Of a stretch of 64,000 nt of DNA, positions 45,101 to 51,969 are shown in pieces. Source of the DNA: CAYFKJ01 sp964528595 (GTDB lineage: Bacteria > Pseudomonadota > Alphaproteobacteria > UBA2966); the NCBI GenBank assembly GCA_964528595.1, contig CAZGTM010000010.1, positions 1 through 64,000 on the forward strand, read 5' to 3'. The translations under genes and the position numbers were made by a program. A model generated the notes under the pieces. The model searched no databases and was not told where the DNA came from. It was given only the letters and a program-made list of their open reading frames with translations. How positions within the stretch are numbered: position 1 is the first letter of the stretch; every line of letters starts with the position of its first letter.

Positions 45101-45670
45101 GACCTGAACGAAAATCGGCAGGTCCCGGCCACCGGCGGTGCGCGCCTGCTTAGCGGCGTTGACGGCCGCCTTGATTTGCAGCGTGTCCTGGCAGGTTTCG
45201 ATCAGGAAGGCGTCAATGCCGCCGGCCTCCAGCCCACTGCATTGGGTGGCCAGCGCTTCCTCCAGCGCCAGGTATTCGACATGACCGAGGGTCGGCAGGC
45301 GGGTTCCCGGTCCGACGGAACCGAGAACGAAACGGTCCCTGCCGTCGCCGGCGAATTCCGCGACCGCTTCGCGCGCCAGTTCCGCCGCCGTCTTGTTGAT
45401 TTCAAAGGCCCGGTCGTCGAGCTCAAATTCCGCCAGGGTCAGGGGTGAGCCGCCAAAGGTATTGGTCTGAACCATGTCTGCGCCCGCCGCCAGATAACCG
45501 GCATGGATATCCCTGACGACATCGGGGCGAGCGATGATTAAAGCCTCCGGACAGTTTTCCTTACCGAGAAAATCACGCTCCAGGTCCAGATCGCGGGCGT
45601 GGGTCTGTGTTCCCATAGCGCCGTCGCACAGCAGGACATGGTCGCGAAGATGGTCGAGAATTTGCGGCAT
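42155..45670 (-). CDS. metH: cobalamin-dependent methionine synthase MetH
   Basis: MetH transfers a methyl group from 5-methyltetrahydrofolate through cobalamin to homocysteine. The 1171-residue protein carries all modules: an N-terminal homocysteine domain with LCDGAMGTQ at the start and the zinc cysteines in VGGCCGTTPNHTAAI (about 300), the folate-binding domain (WLAIGERCNANGSKKF), the cobalamin cap and B12 domain with the axial histidine in GDVHDIGKNLVDI, and the reactivation domain (YSFGYPACPNLADQ) ending HPEQSTSAIVLHHPQAKYF. It follows metF by 20 bases. It needs a B12 supply. Confidence 0.98.
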   Translation of the reverse strand: MPQILDHLRDHVLLCDGAMGTQTHARDLDLERDFLGKENCPEALIIARPDVVRDIHAGYLAAGADMVQTNTFGGSPLTLAEFELDDRAFEINKTAAELAREAVAEFAGDGRDRFVLGSVGPGTRLPTLGHVEYLALEEALATQCSGLEAGGIDAFLIETCQDTLQIKAAVNAAKQARTAGGRDLPIFVQVTVETTGTLLVGSDIAAAATVLHALDIDSLGINCATGPQEMAEHVKWLSENWPSFISVQPNAGLPELVDGQTHYPLGPDEIAKWLERFVTEDGINVVGGCCGTTPNHTAAIDAMLRRQNGAHRPAPVKRAQYWVPSVASLYSQVPLRQENAWLAIGERCNANGSKKFRQLLAAEDWDACVAIGRDQVKEGSHTLDICTAYVGRDEVGDMSEVVSRMRGAAQAPLVIDSTELPVLEAALALYGGKAIVNSINFEDGEEPAAKRLELAKRFGAAVIALTIDEDGMAKDREGKLRIARRLYEFAVDKHGLAPEDLMFDPLTFTICTGNADDRRLALETLEAIEDLAADFPRSQIILGLSNVSFGLNLPARHVLNSVFLEHALRRGMTGAIVHVSKITAFHGIPDEERLIAEDLIFNRRGADGEGGKGDAEYDPLHAYIAMFEDRKAKDSGPKERPEEVEERLKQRIVDGDRQGLDADLEEALESYQPLEIVNEHLLDGMKVVGELFGSGQMQLPFVLQSAETMKAAVSYLEPYMEKTEGQEKGTIVLATVKGDVHDIGKNLVDIILTNNGFRVVNLGIKQPIAAIMEAAREHKADAVGMSGLLVKSTVIMRENLVELSREGMNVPVMLGGAALTRRYVEEDCSAAYETGRVAYAKDAFDGLAMMDRITTGSFDDHVAQAADERAARPKSNKRIGGPSEAPVERPVDLDEIKLRREELSRDVDVPEPPFWGPRVVDRVELEALVPYLNETMLYQFHWGFRKAGRDRAEFTAWAEKEVRPIMQRMVETCIAENILRPQAVYGYWRAAAEGNDLILFEEDGATEATRFTLPRQNRESGLCISDFVRDAGSEGRDVIGLQVVTMGQHASDVAREWFENDRYQDYLYLHGLGVEMAEALAEYTHRRIRGELGFSHVDDRDMAKMLKQGYQGSRYSFGYPACPNLADQHVLLDMLDAGRIGLEMGEEDQLHPEQSTSAIVLHHPQAKYFSV

Positions 45671-45690
45671 AAATAAACTCTGTCGTTGGT

Positions 45691-46641
45691 TTAAACGGCG
45701 ACGTCAGTGCCGTTGAAGGTTGCCGGATAGCCAACCGGATGAAGCCCAAGATTGAGGCAAATGGCGTAACTCAGTTCGGCCCGGTTCAATGTATAAAAGT
45801 GGAAATCCGTGATACCGGCGGCGACCAGACTGCGGCACTGCTCCGACGCCACCATGGCGGCAACCAGCTTGCGGGTTTCCGGCTCGTCGTCGAGTTTCTC
45901 GAACGTGCGGTGCATCCATTTCGGGATCGAGGCGCCGCACATGCCGGCGAAGCGCACGACCTGGCGGAAATTCGTCACCGGAAGAATGCCCGGCACGATG
46001 GGAATGTCGATGCCGGCGTCCCGCACGCGGTCGACAAACCGCAGGAAGGTATCCGTTTCAAAGAAAAACTGGGTGATAGCGCGAGTGGCGCCAGCATCGA
46101 TTTTCCGCTTGAGATTGTCGAGATCGAAATCCGCGCTCGGCGCTTCAGGGTGCACTTCGGGATAGGCCGCCACCGAAATTTCAAAATCGGCCAGGCCTCT
46201 AAGACCTTTCACCAGATCGACGGCATGATCGTAGCCGCCGGGATGAGGCTGGTAACCGTCGCTGCCCTCCGGCGGGTCGCCCCGCAAGGCCACCACATGG
46301 CGTACGCCGGCCTCGAGATAATCATGCGCCACGCCGTCAACTTCTTCCTGGGTAGCGCCGACGCAGGTGAGATGCGCGGCCGGAACGAGCGAGGTTTCGC
46401 GGATAATCCGTTTGACGATGGCGTGCGTCCGGTCGCGCGTCGAACCGCCGGCGCCGTAGGTCACCGAAACGAACGCCGGTGCCAGGGGCTCCAGGCGTTT
46501 GACCGTCTTCCATAAGGCCAATTCCGCCTTTTCGTCCTTGGGCGGGAAAAATTCGAAACTAACGGAGAGGTCCCGGCTCTGACTGCGGGCGGCTTCGGCA
46601 GCGCTAGGTGGCACCGGCGGCATCCGATTGAGGTCACTCAT
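45691..46641 (-). CDS. metF: 5,10-methylenetetrahydrofolate reductase MetF
   Basis: MetF reduces methylene-THF to the methyl-THF used by MetH. The 316-residue protein has the TIM-barrel motifs SVSFEFFPPKDEKAEL near the start, SVTYGAGGSTRDRTHAIV, VALRGDPPEG and the C-terminal NRAELSYAICLNLGL. The ATG overlaps the stop of the regulator gene as ATGA and metH follows, so regulator-metF-metH form one operon. The first about 25 residues before the barrel are Pro/Ala/Ser-rich. Confidence 0.97.
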   Translation of the reverse strand: MSDLNRMPPVPPSAAEAARSQSRDLSVSFEFFPPKDEKAELALWKTVKRLEPLAPAFVSVTYGAGGSTRDRTHAIVKRIIRETSLVPAAHLTCVGATQEEVDGVAHDYLEAGVRHVVALRGDPPEGSDGYQPHPGGYDHAVDLVKGLRGLADFEISVAAYPEVHPEAPSADFDLDNLKRKIDAGATRAITQFFFETDTFLRFVDRVRDAGIDIPIVPGILPVTNFRQVVRFAGMCGASIPKWMHRTFEKLDDEPETRKLVAAMVASEQCRSLVAAGITDFHFYTLNRAELSYAICLNLGLHPVGYPATFNGTDVAV

Positions 46642-47588
46642 GTCGCTGCCTTCCCACCCTGTTCCCGCGCAATCGCCGGCCAGAGTACGACGGTGAGGGG
46701 ATCACCCTCCAGATAGAGCGGCGGCTCGGCTTTCAGGCCGGCGGCTTTGAACCAGTTTTCAACCTCACTGTCTTCAAAGCCCAGGCGTCGATGGGCATGT
46801 TCGTCACGCAGTGTTTCAAGGTCGTGAGGCGCGAAATCGACCATGACCATGCGTCCGCCGGGGCGCAATATTCTGCCGCCTTCGGCGATGACGGCGGCCG
46901 GGTCGTCGGCATAGTGCAAAACTTGGTGCAGCGTGATGCCGTCCACCGAATTCTCGCCGATCGGCAAATTGTACATATCCGCCTGGCGCACCTGGCAATT
47001 GGATAAGTTGGCGTTCTGCAGGGCGGCCCTGGCGACCGTCAGCATTTCCGGCGAAAGGTCGACGCCGATGCCGTTCTTAATTTTGGGTCCGAACAGCTCG
47101 AGCACCCGCCCCGTACCGGTGCCGATGTCGACGAAATCGGACATTTCAATGCTCTCGAACAGGTGCAGTAAGGCTTCCTCGACTTCTTCCTCAGGCACAT
47201 GCAAGGAGCGAATTTCGTTCCACTTTTCGGCGTTGGCGCGAAAATAATCGGCCGCCGCCTCCGCCCGGACCCGTTTCACATTCTCCAAACGGCTGAGGTC
47301 GCGTGTCAGCATTTCGTCATCGGCGGGGATCAAATCCACCAGCGTGCGTCCAAGGTGGGCACATTCGCCTCGACCGGACAGCCTGTAGAATGCCCAAGTT
47401 CCCTCGCGGTGCCGGTCAAGCACGCCTGCCTCGCACAGCAGTTTGAGGTGACGGGAGACGCGCGGCTGGCTCTGTCCAAGGATTTGCGTAAGCTCGCTAA
47501 CCGTCAATTCGGCGTGGGCGCATAGTGCTAACAACCGCAACCGCGTCGGTTCGGCAACAGCTCGCAATCCACCAAGGAGGACATCCAT
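46638..47588 (-). CDS. ArsR-type HTH fused to SAM-methyltransferase fold (SahR-like)
   Basis: A 316-residue regulator with an ArsR winged helix (ELTVSELTQILGQSQPRVSR near residues 27-46) followed by a Rossmann methyltransferase fold with motif I FVDIGTGTGRVLELF (about 155). This domain pair matches SahR-type regulators, which sense S-adenosylhomocysteine and repress methionine-cycle genes in proteobacteria; the link to metF-metH supports that. The start at 47588 (MDVLLGGLRAVAEPTR) has AAGGAGG-like sequence upstream and begins at the conserved helix; a frame to 47783 adds about 65 unlikely residues. Whether the methyltransferase fold is catalytic or only a ligand sensor is open. Confidence 0.88.
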   Translation of the reverse strand: MDVLLGGLRAVAEPTRLRLLALCAHAELTVSELTQILGQSQPRVSRHLKLLCEAGVLDRHREGTWAFYRLSGRGECAHLGRTLVDLIPADDEMLTRDLSRLENVKRVRAEAAADYFRANAEKWNEIRSLHVPEEEVEEALLHLFESIEMSDFVDIGTGTGRVLELFGPKIKNGIGVDLSPEMLTVARAALQNANLSNCQVRQADMYNLPIGENSVDGITLHQVLHYADDPAAVIAEGGRILRPGGRMVMVDFAPHDLETLRDEHAHRRLGFEDSEVENWFKAAGLKAEPPLYLEGDPLTVVLWPAIAREQGGKAAT

Positions 47589-48004
47589 CGTATTATTCAC
47601 CCAATAATCTCGCCGAATGGCAGGTTCGGTACCGAAACGGACTAAAACCACTAAATCGCTGCTGTCGAAATTGTTACAGCAAGATATAAACATATCTTTA
47701 TATTTTGTCCATTCCTTATTTGCCAAATATGGCTGGGAATGAACAAGCGTTTTCCAGTCAAAAGCGCGGCAATATCGCAACACCTAGTAACTGATAGCGA
47801 CTTTTCTACATCACTTGCTGGTGTCCTAGCCGGGACTGTGCTACGAAATTGGCTTAATTGGCTCCCGATCACGGGCGTTTGACAGCCGAGTGGCTGCAGG
47901 CGCTTGCCGGGGACAATTACCCGATGGCTTGCATGGGCGAGCAACGGGTCCGGACGATTGGTTGATTGGTAAGATTATTCGATGGATCAGGGGACGCATT
48001 AACC
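47589..48004. other. divergent spacer between methionine operon and mlaA
   Basis: A 416-base stretch without credible coding frames. Its left third is AT-rich and holds the 20-bp palindrome described separately; the right two thirds (47760-48004) presumably hold the mlaA promoter, which I could not place. No RNA gene or SAM riboswitch pattern was recognised. Confidence 0.55.
47684..47703. promoter_or_regulatory. 20-bp palindrome, candidate SahR operator
   Basis: ATATAAACATATCTTTATAT is symmetrical at 18 of 20 positions (only the C/C pair at positions 8 and 13 breaks it). It lies 96 bases upstream of the regulator start. From memory, the SahR motif of alphaproteobacteria has ATATAAA half-sites in this spacing, which would be a close match. 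It is AT-rich within a GC-rich genome, so it is unlikely to be chance. Confidence 0.75.
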
Positions 48005-48841
48005 GTGGCACGATTCAGAGATTTTTTGTTTGATCCGGTACCCTTGGTAAGGAACACGGGACGCTGCTGCGCTATTGCTGGCGCACTTACGTTGGCTGCC
48101 TGCGCTTCCGTCCCGATGGACGATGAGGCGCGGAAGGAAGCCGCCGCCATCAACGATCCCCTGGAACCGATGAACCGCTTCGTCTTCGAGTTCAACAGGG
48201 CGTTCGACATGGCCCTCTTGAAGCCGCTCGCGGAAGGTTACCGGGCCGTAATCCCCGAAGCCGGCCGCAATATGGTGCGTGATTTCCTCGACAACCTGAA
48301 AGCGCCGCTGGTGTTCACCAATGACGTGCTTCAAGGTGAACCTGAGCGCGCCGGTGAGACCATGGGCCGCTTCGCCATCAATACTGTTGCCGGTGTCGGC
48401 GGCCTGTTCGACGTTTCCGGCATCGATCACCACGGTGAGGACTTCGGCCAGACCCTGGCGGTTTGGGGAGCCCCGGAAGGCCCCTACCTCGTTCTACCGT
48501 TCTTCGGTCCCTCGCCGGTACGCGATACCATCGGCCTGGTTGGCGACTTCTACCTCGATCCGATCAACCACTACCTCGAAAACGTCGACCGCACCGATCT
48601 GCGGTGGGTGCGCCTGGGCGCCCGGGCGATCGACACCAGGTCGCGGAACATCGAAACCCTGGATGAGATCGAACGCTCGGCAATCGACCTTTACGCCACC
48701 GTCCGCAGCCTTTACCGGCAACGGCGCAACGACGAGATCAGGAACGGCAATCCGGCGCCCACTGTGCCCATGCCGGAAATCTCATTTGACCTGGATGATG
48801 ACGACAACGCCGGAAAAATGACCTTCCTGAAATCCGAGTAA
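48005..48841 (+). CDS. mlaA: MlaA (VacJ) outer-membrane lipoprotein
   Basis: MlaA extracts misplaced phospholipids from the outer leaflet of the outer membrane and passes them to MlaC. The 278-residue product has a lipoprotein signal peptide ending in the lipobox LAAC (LTLAACAS), then NDPLEPMNRFVFEFNRAFD, FLDNLKAPLVFTNDVLQG, and the conserved YLVLPFFGPSPVRDTIG. The start is GTG at 48005, which places the signal peptide correctly; a TTG 13 codons earlier also exists. mlaC follows, so the lipid-transport pair is kept together, but mlaBDEF are not in the window. Confidence 0.95.
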   Translation: MARFRDFLFDPVPLVRNTGRCCAIAGALTLAACASVPMDDEARKEAAAINDPLEPMNRFVFEFNRAFDMALLKPLAEGYRAVIPEAGRNMVRDFLDNLKAPLVFTNDVLQGEPERAGETMGRFAINTVAGVGGLFDVSGIDHHGEDFGQTLAVWGAPEGPYLVLPFFGPSPVRDTIGLVGDFYLDPINHYLENVDRTDLRWVRLGARAIDTRSRNIETLDEIERSAIDLYATVRSLYRQRRNDEIRNGNPAPTVPMPEISFDLDDDDNAGKMTFLKSE

Positions 48842-48923
48842 GTCTTGACGGCGCCCGCTGGTGACACGAAACTGCCCCGGAAAATCTGAACAAACCCGTT
48901 GGATCAGGCCCGTTTTCCCGACA

Positions 48924-49556
48924 ATGCTCAAACGCCGTAAAATCCTAGCCCACCTGGCCTTGAAGCAGATCATCCCCGCCCTCGTCGTCGCGGCGCTGTT
49001 CGCGGTGCCTGTACAGCCGGCTTGGGCCGGCAATTCAGCCGCCGCCGATTTCGTGTCCGATTTGGGTGACCGCGCGGTGAAGGCGCTGGCCGATAAATCG
49101 ATGAGCGATGCCCGACGCAAGACGGAATTCCGGCGTCTGTTCCTCAAAGGTTTCGACGTCGATGTCCTCAGCCGCTTTGTCGTCGGGCGTTACTGGCGCA
49201 GGGCCGGCAAGGACGAACGCAAGGAATACCAGGTGCTGTTCACGGACTTTATCGTTGAAACCTATGCCGCGCGCTTTAGCGGCTATTCGGGGGAGACGAT
49301 CGAGGTGGACGGATCGCGTAAGGCGAGCGAAAAGGACACCCTCGTCAACAGTCGCATTGTCCGCCCCCAAGGGGCCGCCATCAGAGTCGACTGGCGTGTG
49401 CGGAACCGAAATGGGGTTTTGAAGATCGTCGATATCGTCGTCGAAGGCGTGAGCATGGCGATCACCCAGCGCGACGAATTCGCCTCCGTCATCCGGCGCG
49501 GCGGCGGCGGCTTTAAGAACCTCATTACCGAACTCAAATCCAAGACCGGCCGCTAA
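48924..49556 (+). CDS. mlaC: MlaC, periplasmic phospholipid-binding protein
   Basis: MlaC shuttles phospholipid between MlaA and the MlaFEDB complex. The 210-residue protein starts with a signal peptide (MLKRRKILAHLALKQIIPAL ... AWAG), then the Tol-Ttg2-type domain: FVSDLGDRAVKALADKSMSD, FDVDVLSRFVVGRYWRRAG, and FTDFIVETYAARFSGYSGE. It lies 82 bases after mlaA on the same strand. It converges with the selenoprotein gene, 23 bases away. Confidence 0.94.
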   Translation: MLKRRKILAHLALKQIIPALVVAALFAVPVQPAWAGNSAAADFVSDLGDRAVKALADKSMSDARRKTEFRRLFLKGFDVDVLSRFVVGRYWRRAGKDERKEYQVLFTDFIVETYAARFSGYSGETIEVDGSRKASEKDTLVNSRIVRPQGAAIRVDWRVRNRNGVLKIVDIVVEGVSMAITQRDEFASVIRRGGGGFKNLITELKSKTGR

Positions 49557-49579
49557 GCTCTCCGCCGCCGCGTCTCCGC

Positions 49580-50107
49580 TTACCCGCTCATCGAAATGCC
49601 TTTGAGGATCTCCTCGAAGGCGTCGTCTGCCAGAGCCCGCACCTCGTCGTCGGTACGGTCCTGGATCGGGTGTTTGACGAAAACGACGGCCGGGTCGAAA
49701 CCCAGCGCTTCGGCCTGCCGCGCCGCGGCCTCGACGAATTCCGTCGAAGCCACGCCGACGCCGGGTATGCCTCTACCTTCCAAATTCGTGATGTCATGCA
49801 TACAGCACGTCGTACACGAACCTCAGTCGGCCAGGCCTTCCACCACGACGTCGACTTCCTCGGCGATCCGTTGGCTTAGTTCCGTCGGCGCCGGACGCGC
49901 GAAGGTGGGTTTCATGTAGCGTTTGACCTCGATGCCGCGGTCGCCACAAAGCTCGGCGATGCGGTCGAGGAACACGTCGCCCCGCGCCTTCGAAATATCG
50001 AGCAACCCGACCTTTAGTCCGTCGAGCGTCGCGGGCCGCGGCAATCGCTGCCGTTGCGCCGGTTCGCGCTCCGAGGTCGGGTCGAGGAGAATCGTACCAT
50101 CGCTCAC
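49580..50107 (-). CDS. UGSC-family selenoprotein (in-frame TGA read as Sec95)
   Basis: Two frames of 94 and 73 codons are one gene: codon 95 (49825-49823) is TGA and the frame stays open through eight more codons into the second part, giving 175 residues. The reading around it is D-U-G-S-C-T-T-C-C, exactly the Sec-Gly-Ser-Cys motif that names the UGSC family, first noted in marine metagenome selenoprotein surveys and of unknown function. The motif suggests a thiol or selenol redox site: Sec95/Cys98, plus Cys101 and Cys102. Domain remains: KVGLLDISKARGDVFLDRI before the motif, LEGRGIPGVGVASTEFVEAA after it. A SECIS-like hairpin follows. The ATG overlaps the upstream thioredoxin-like gene. Selenoprotein reading is inferred, not proven; a nonsense mutation of a Cys codon is the alternative. 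Confidence 0.88.
49785..49820 (-). promoter_or_regulatory. candidate bacterial SECIS element
   Basis: Directly after the TGA, bases +6 to +41 (counting T as 1) fold into an imperfect stem: TTCGTG with CACGAA, a bulged T, isolated pairs, then CGTGC with GCATG (one wobble), capped by the five-base loop TGTAT. The loop starts 18 nt after the TGA and has G in its second position. Both fit the published bacterial SECIS rules (16-37 nt spacing, G at the start of the loop). Confidence 0.75.
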
Positions 50108-51525
50108 GCTGTCACCTCCTTGGTTACGGGAATGCTTCCCTTTTCGCCGCTGGCCACCCAGCCGCCGATGACGGCCGAGAACATGCCGGCGCCGCCGCCG
50201 GCCCGCACGATCAGCAGGCCTCCGGGCCGGAACTTTGGTATCCCGGCCGGTTTGTCGTCAAGCTCGGCTATGGATTTATCGACGCGTCCGCCCGGCATCA
50301 ACAACAAGCCGTCCAATTCCTGCCGCAAACGCCGTTTGTCCCAGCCGGCCTCGCGGAAGACACGTTCGTGCTCGGGCGAAATGACCAGAACGGCGTCGCC
50401 GATCATCGCCATTTCCGGGTGATTGATACTGCGCAAGGTGAGGGCAAACGTGCGCGCCAGATCTTCCGGTTGGCGGGATGTCTGGTCGAACATGGGATGA
50501 ATGCCGTCTCCGGCGAACAGGGTAACCGTACTAGTATCAGGCGCGAAACCGCGTTCGACGGCAAGCGAGTCCCAGCAGCTGCCCTCCTCGTCCTCGGCAA
50601 AGCAGAAGGTGTATTTGCCCGGATTGCCGAGGCACGAGCGGTCGATCTCGCCGGGGCGGCCGCCGCCGACGTTGCGCACGATCAACTGCAATGCCCGGCC
50701 GATGCTCGCGTTAGCGCGGTTCCCCTGCCCCAATGCGTTGACGCCTGAATTCATGCCGACGCGCCGGGCTTCGGGACCGTTGACGATCAGCACCGGCCCG
50801 CAAAACCAGGTGGTGCCGATCACGCCGTGCAGGCAGAACTCGTCCATCAGCGCGCCTTCGACGGCGGCCAGCACCAACGGCATGTACTCGGGCTTACAGC
50901 CGGCCATCACGGCATTGATAGCGACCTTTTCGACCGTGCATTCGGCCAGCGCCGGCGGCATCAAACCGACGACATCGTCGGCTGGCCGTCCGGTGCCCTG
51001 AAGCATGCGCCAGACGCGTTCGCGCGTCGGCGGCACGACAGGCAGGCCGTCGCTCCAGCCCCGGTCGAAGCAGGCTTCGACGTCATCCTCCAAGGGCCCG
51101 ACCTCTATGCGCCGCGCGTTGATGGCGGTATTGCCGTATTCCACGGCCAGACGTTCGGCGATGCCCGGCTCAACCGACTTGGAACCACAGCCCGGCCGGA
51201 ATTCGGGCAAGCCGTCGCCCAATCCCCCAATCTTGCTGAGGTCCGCCCACTCGTCGCGCACCCAACCCACGCAGCGCCCGGCTTCGCGGCCGCCATCGAT
51301 GCGCAGCAGCGTCGGCACGGTTTCAATCTCGTTGCGGAACGAGTTTTCCAGCGTACGGTCGTCGATCACGTCCGCGAGGTCCTCGGGAAAGCCTGGATCG
51401 TCCTGGGTATAGACAGCCAGCGGAAGACCGGCGTCGCGCAGCTCGGCCAACACCGGCATCACCAGCACGCAGGTGGGGCAATCCCGTTTGACGAAGACGG
51501 CTAGGCCGTCAGGCATTTCGGACAT
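50104..51525 (-). CDS. thioredoxin-like protein fused to large unknown domain, UGSC partner
   Basis: A 473-residue protein that I do not recognise beyond its N-terminus. Residues 1-90 look like a thioredoxin or glutaredoxin fold with the dithiol C-P-T-C at 16-19 (LAVFVKRDCPTCVLVMPV) and the cis-proline region ETVPTLLRIDGG. The remaining about 350 residues form a second domain with glycine-rich conserved-looking stretches: SDGLPVVPPTRERVW, GVIGTTWFCGPVLIVNGPEA, NSGVNALGQGNRANASIGRA and GRPGEIDRSCLGNPGKYTF. Several cysteines are scattered (Cys113 region PGCGSKS, EEGSCWDS). The stop overlaps the start of the selenoprotein gene by four bases. A redox relay from CPTC to the Sec centre is inferred. 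Confidence 0.75.
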   Translation of the reverse strand: MSEMPDGLAVFVKRDCPTCVLVMPVLAELRDAGLPLAVYTQDDPGFPEDLADVIDDRTLENSFRNEIETVPTLLRIDGGREAGRCVGWVRDEWADLSKIGGLGDGLPEFRPGCGSKSVEPGIAERLAVEYGNTAINARRIEVGPLEDDVEACFDRGWSDGLPVVPPTRERVWRMLQGTGRPADDVVGLMPPALAECTVEKVAINAVMAGCKPEYMPLVLAAVEGALMDEFCLHGVIGTTWFCGPVLIVNGPEARRVGMNSGVNALGQGNRANASIGRALQLIVRNVGGGRPGEIDRSCLGNPGKYTFCFAEDEEGSCWDSLAVERGFAPDTSTVTLFAGDGIHPMFDQTSRQPEDLARTFALTLRSINHPEMAMIGDAVLVISPEHERVFREAGWDKRRLRQELDGLLLMPGGRVDKSIAELDDKPAGIPKFRPGGLLIVRAGGGAGMFSAVIGGWVASGEKGSIPVTKEVTA

Positions 51526-51683
51526 GGGCGGTTCCCTGTTCTTTTCCCCGATATCCTAGCAAGCGCCTGAAACGCCTGTCACAAAATTCACAAATGCGAA
51601 ACAAATCGCTCGCCGCACGAAATATTCCCGAAACGCCGCCGTGTTCCCCTGACAGCATCGGATACCGCAAAAGAAACGGCGCC

Positions 51684-51875
51684 ATGGCACACACTCAGGA
51701 GAGAGTAGCGTTGATCGAACAGCATCTCGTACTGGGCCAAACCATCGCCGGTCTGGAACGCGGTCTCGATCCCGATTGGCTGGAGATCGAGCGGCTGAAA
51801 CGGGAAAAGCAGAAATGCGGCGAACAGCTCATGGTTCTGTCCGTCGCCCAGTCCCCAACATTTGGCGCGGCTTAG
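51684..51875 (+). CDS. small coiled-coil protein (DUF465/YdcH-like)
   Basis: A 63-residue helical protein, MAHTQERVALIEQHLVLGQT and on, with the pair of charged helices typical of the DUF465/YdcH group (DWLEIERLKREKQKCGEQLM). The function of the group is unknown. The ATG at 51684 is chosen because the frame upstream (to 51594) is low in helix-forming residues and rich in Pro/Ser. It diverges from the thioredoxin-like gene across about 160 bases. Confidence 0.55.
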   Translation: MAHTQERVALIEQHLVLGQTIAGLERGLDPDWLEIERLKREKQKCGEQLMVLSVAQSPTFGAA

Positions 51876-51969
51876 AACTAGCCTTCCGGGACATCACGCA
51901 GGATTTGTCCCAAAACTCCCCAAACACCGTGTAGACTACTCCGGACTTTGGATCCAAGGGGAGGTTGTC

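Noticed and set aside
47589..47783. 65-residue N-terminal extension of the ArsR-methyltransferase regulator
   Set aside because: It would translate through the palindromic operator and the AT-rich promoter region; the conserved helix starts at 47588.
49580..49801. Separate 73-residue gene starting at ATG 49801
   Set aside because: Its start has no ribosome-binding site and the upstream frame is open through UGSC to codon 1 of the longer gene, so it is better read as the C-terminal part of the selenoprotein.
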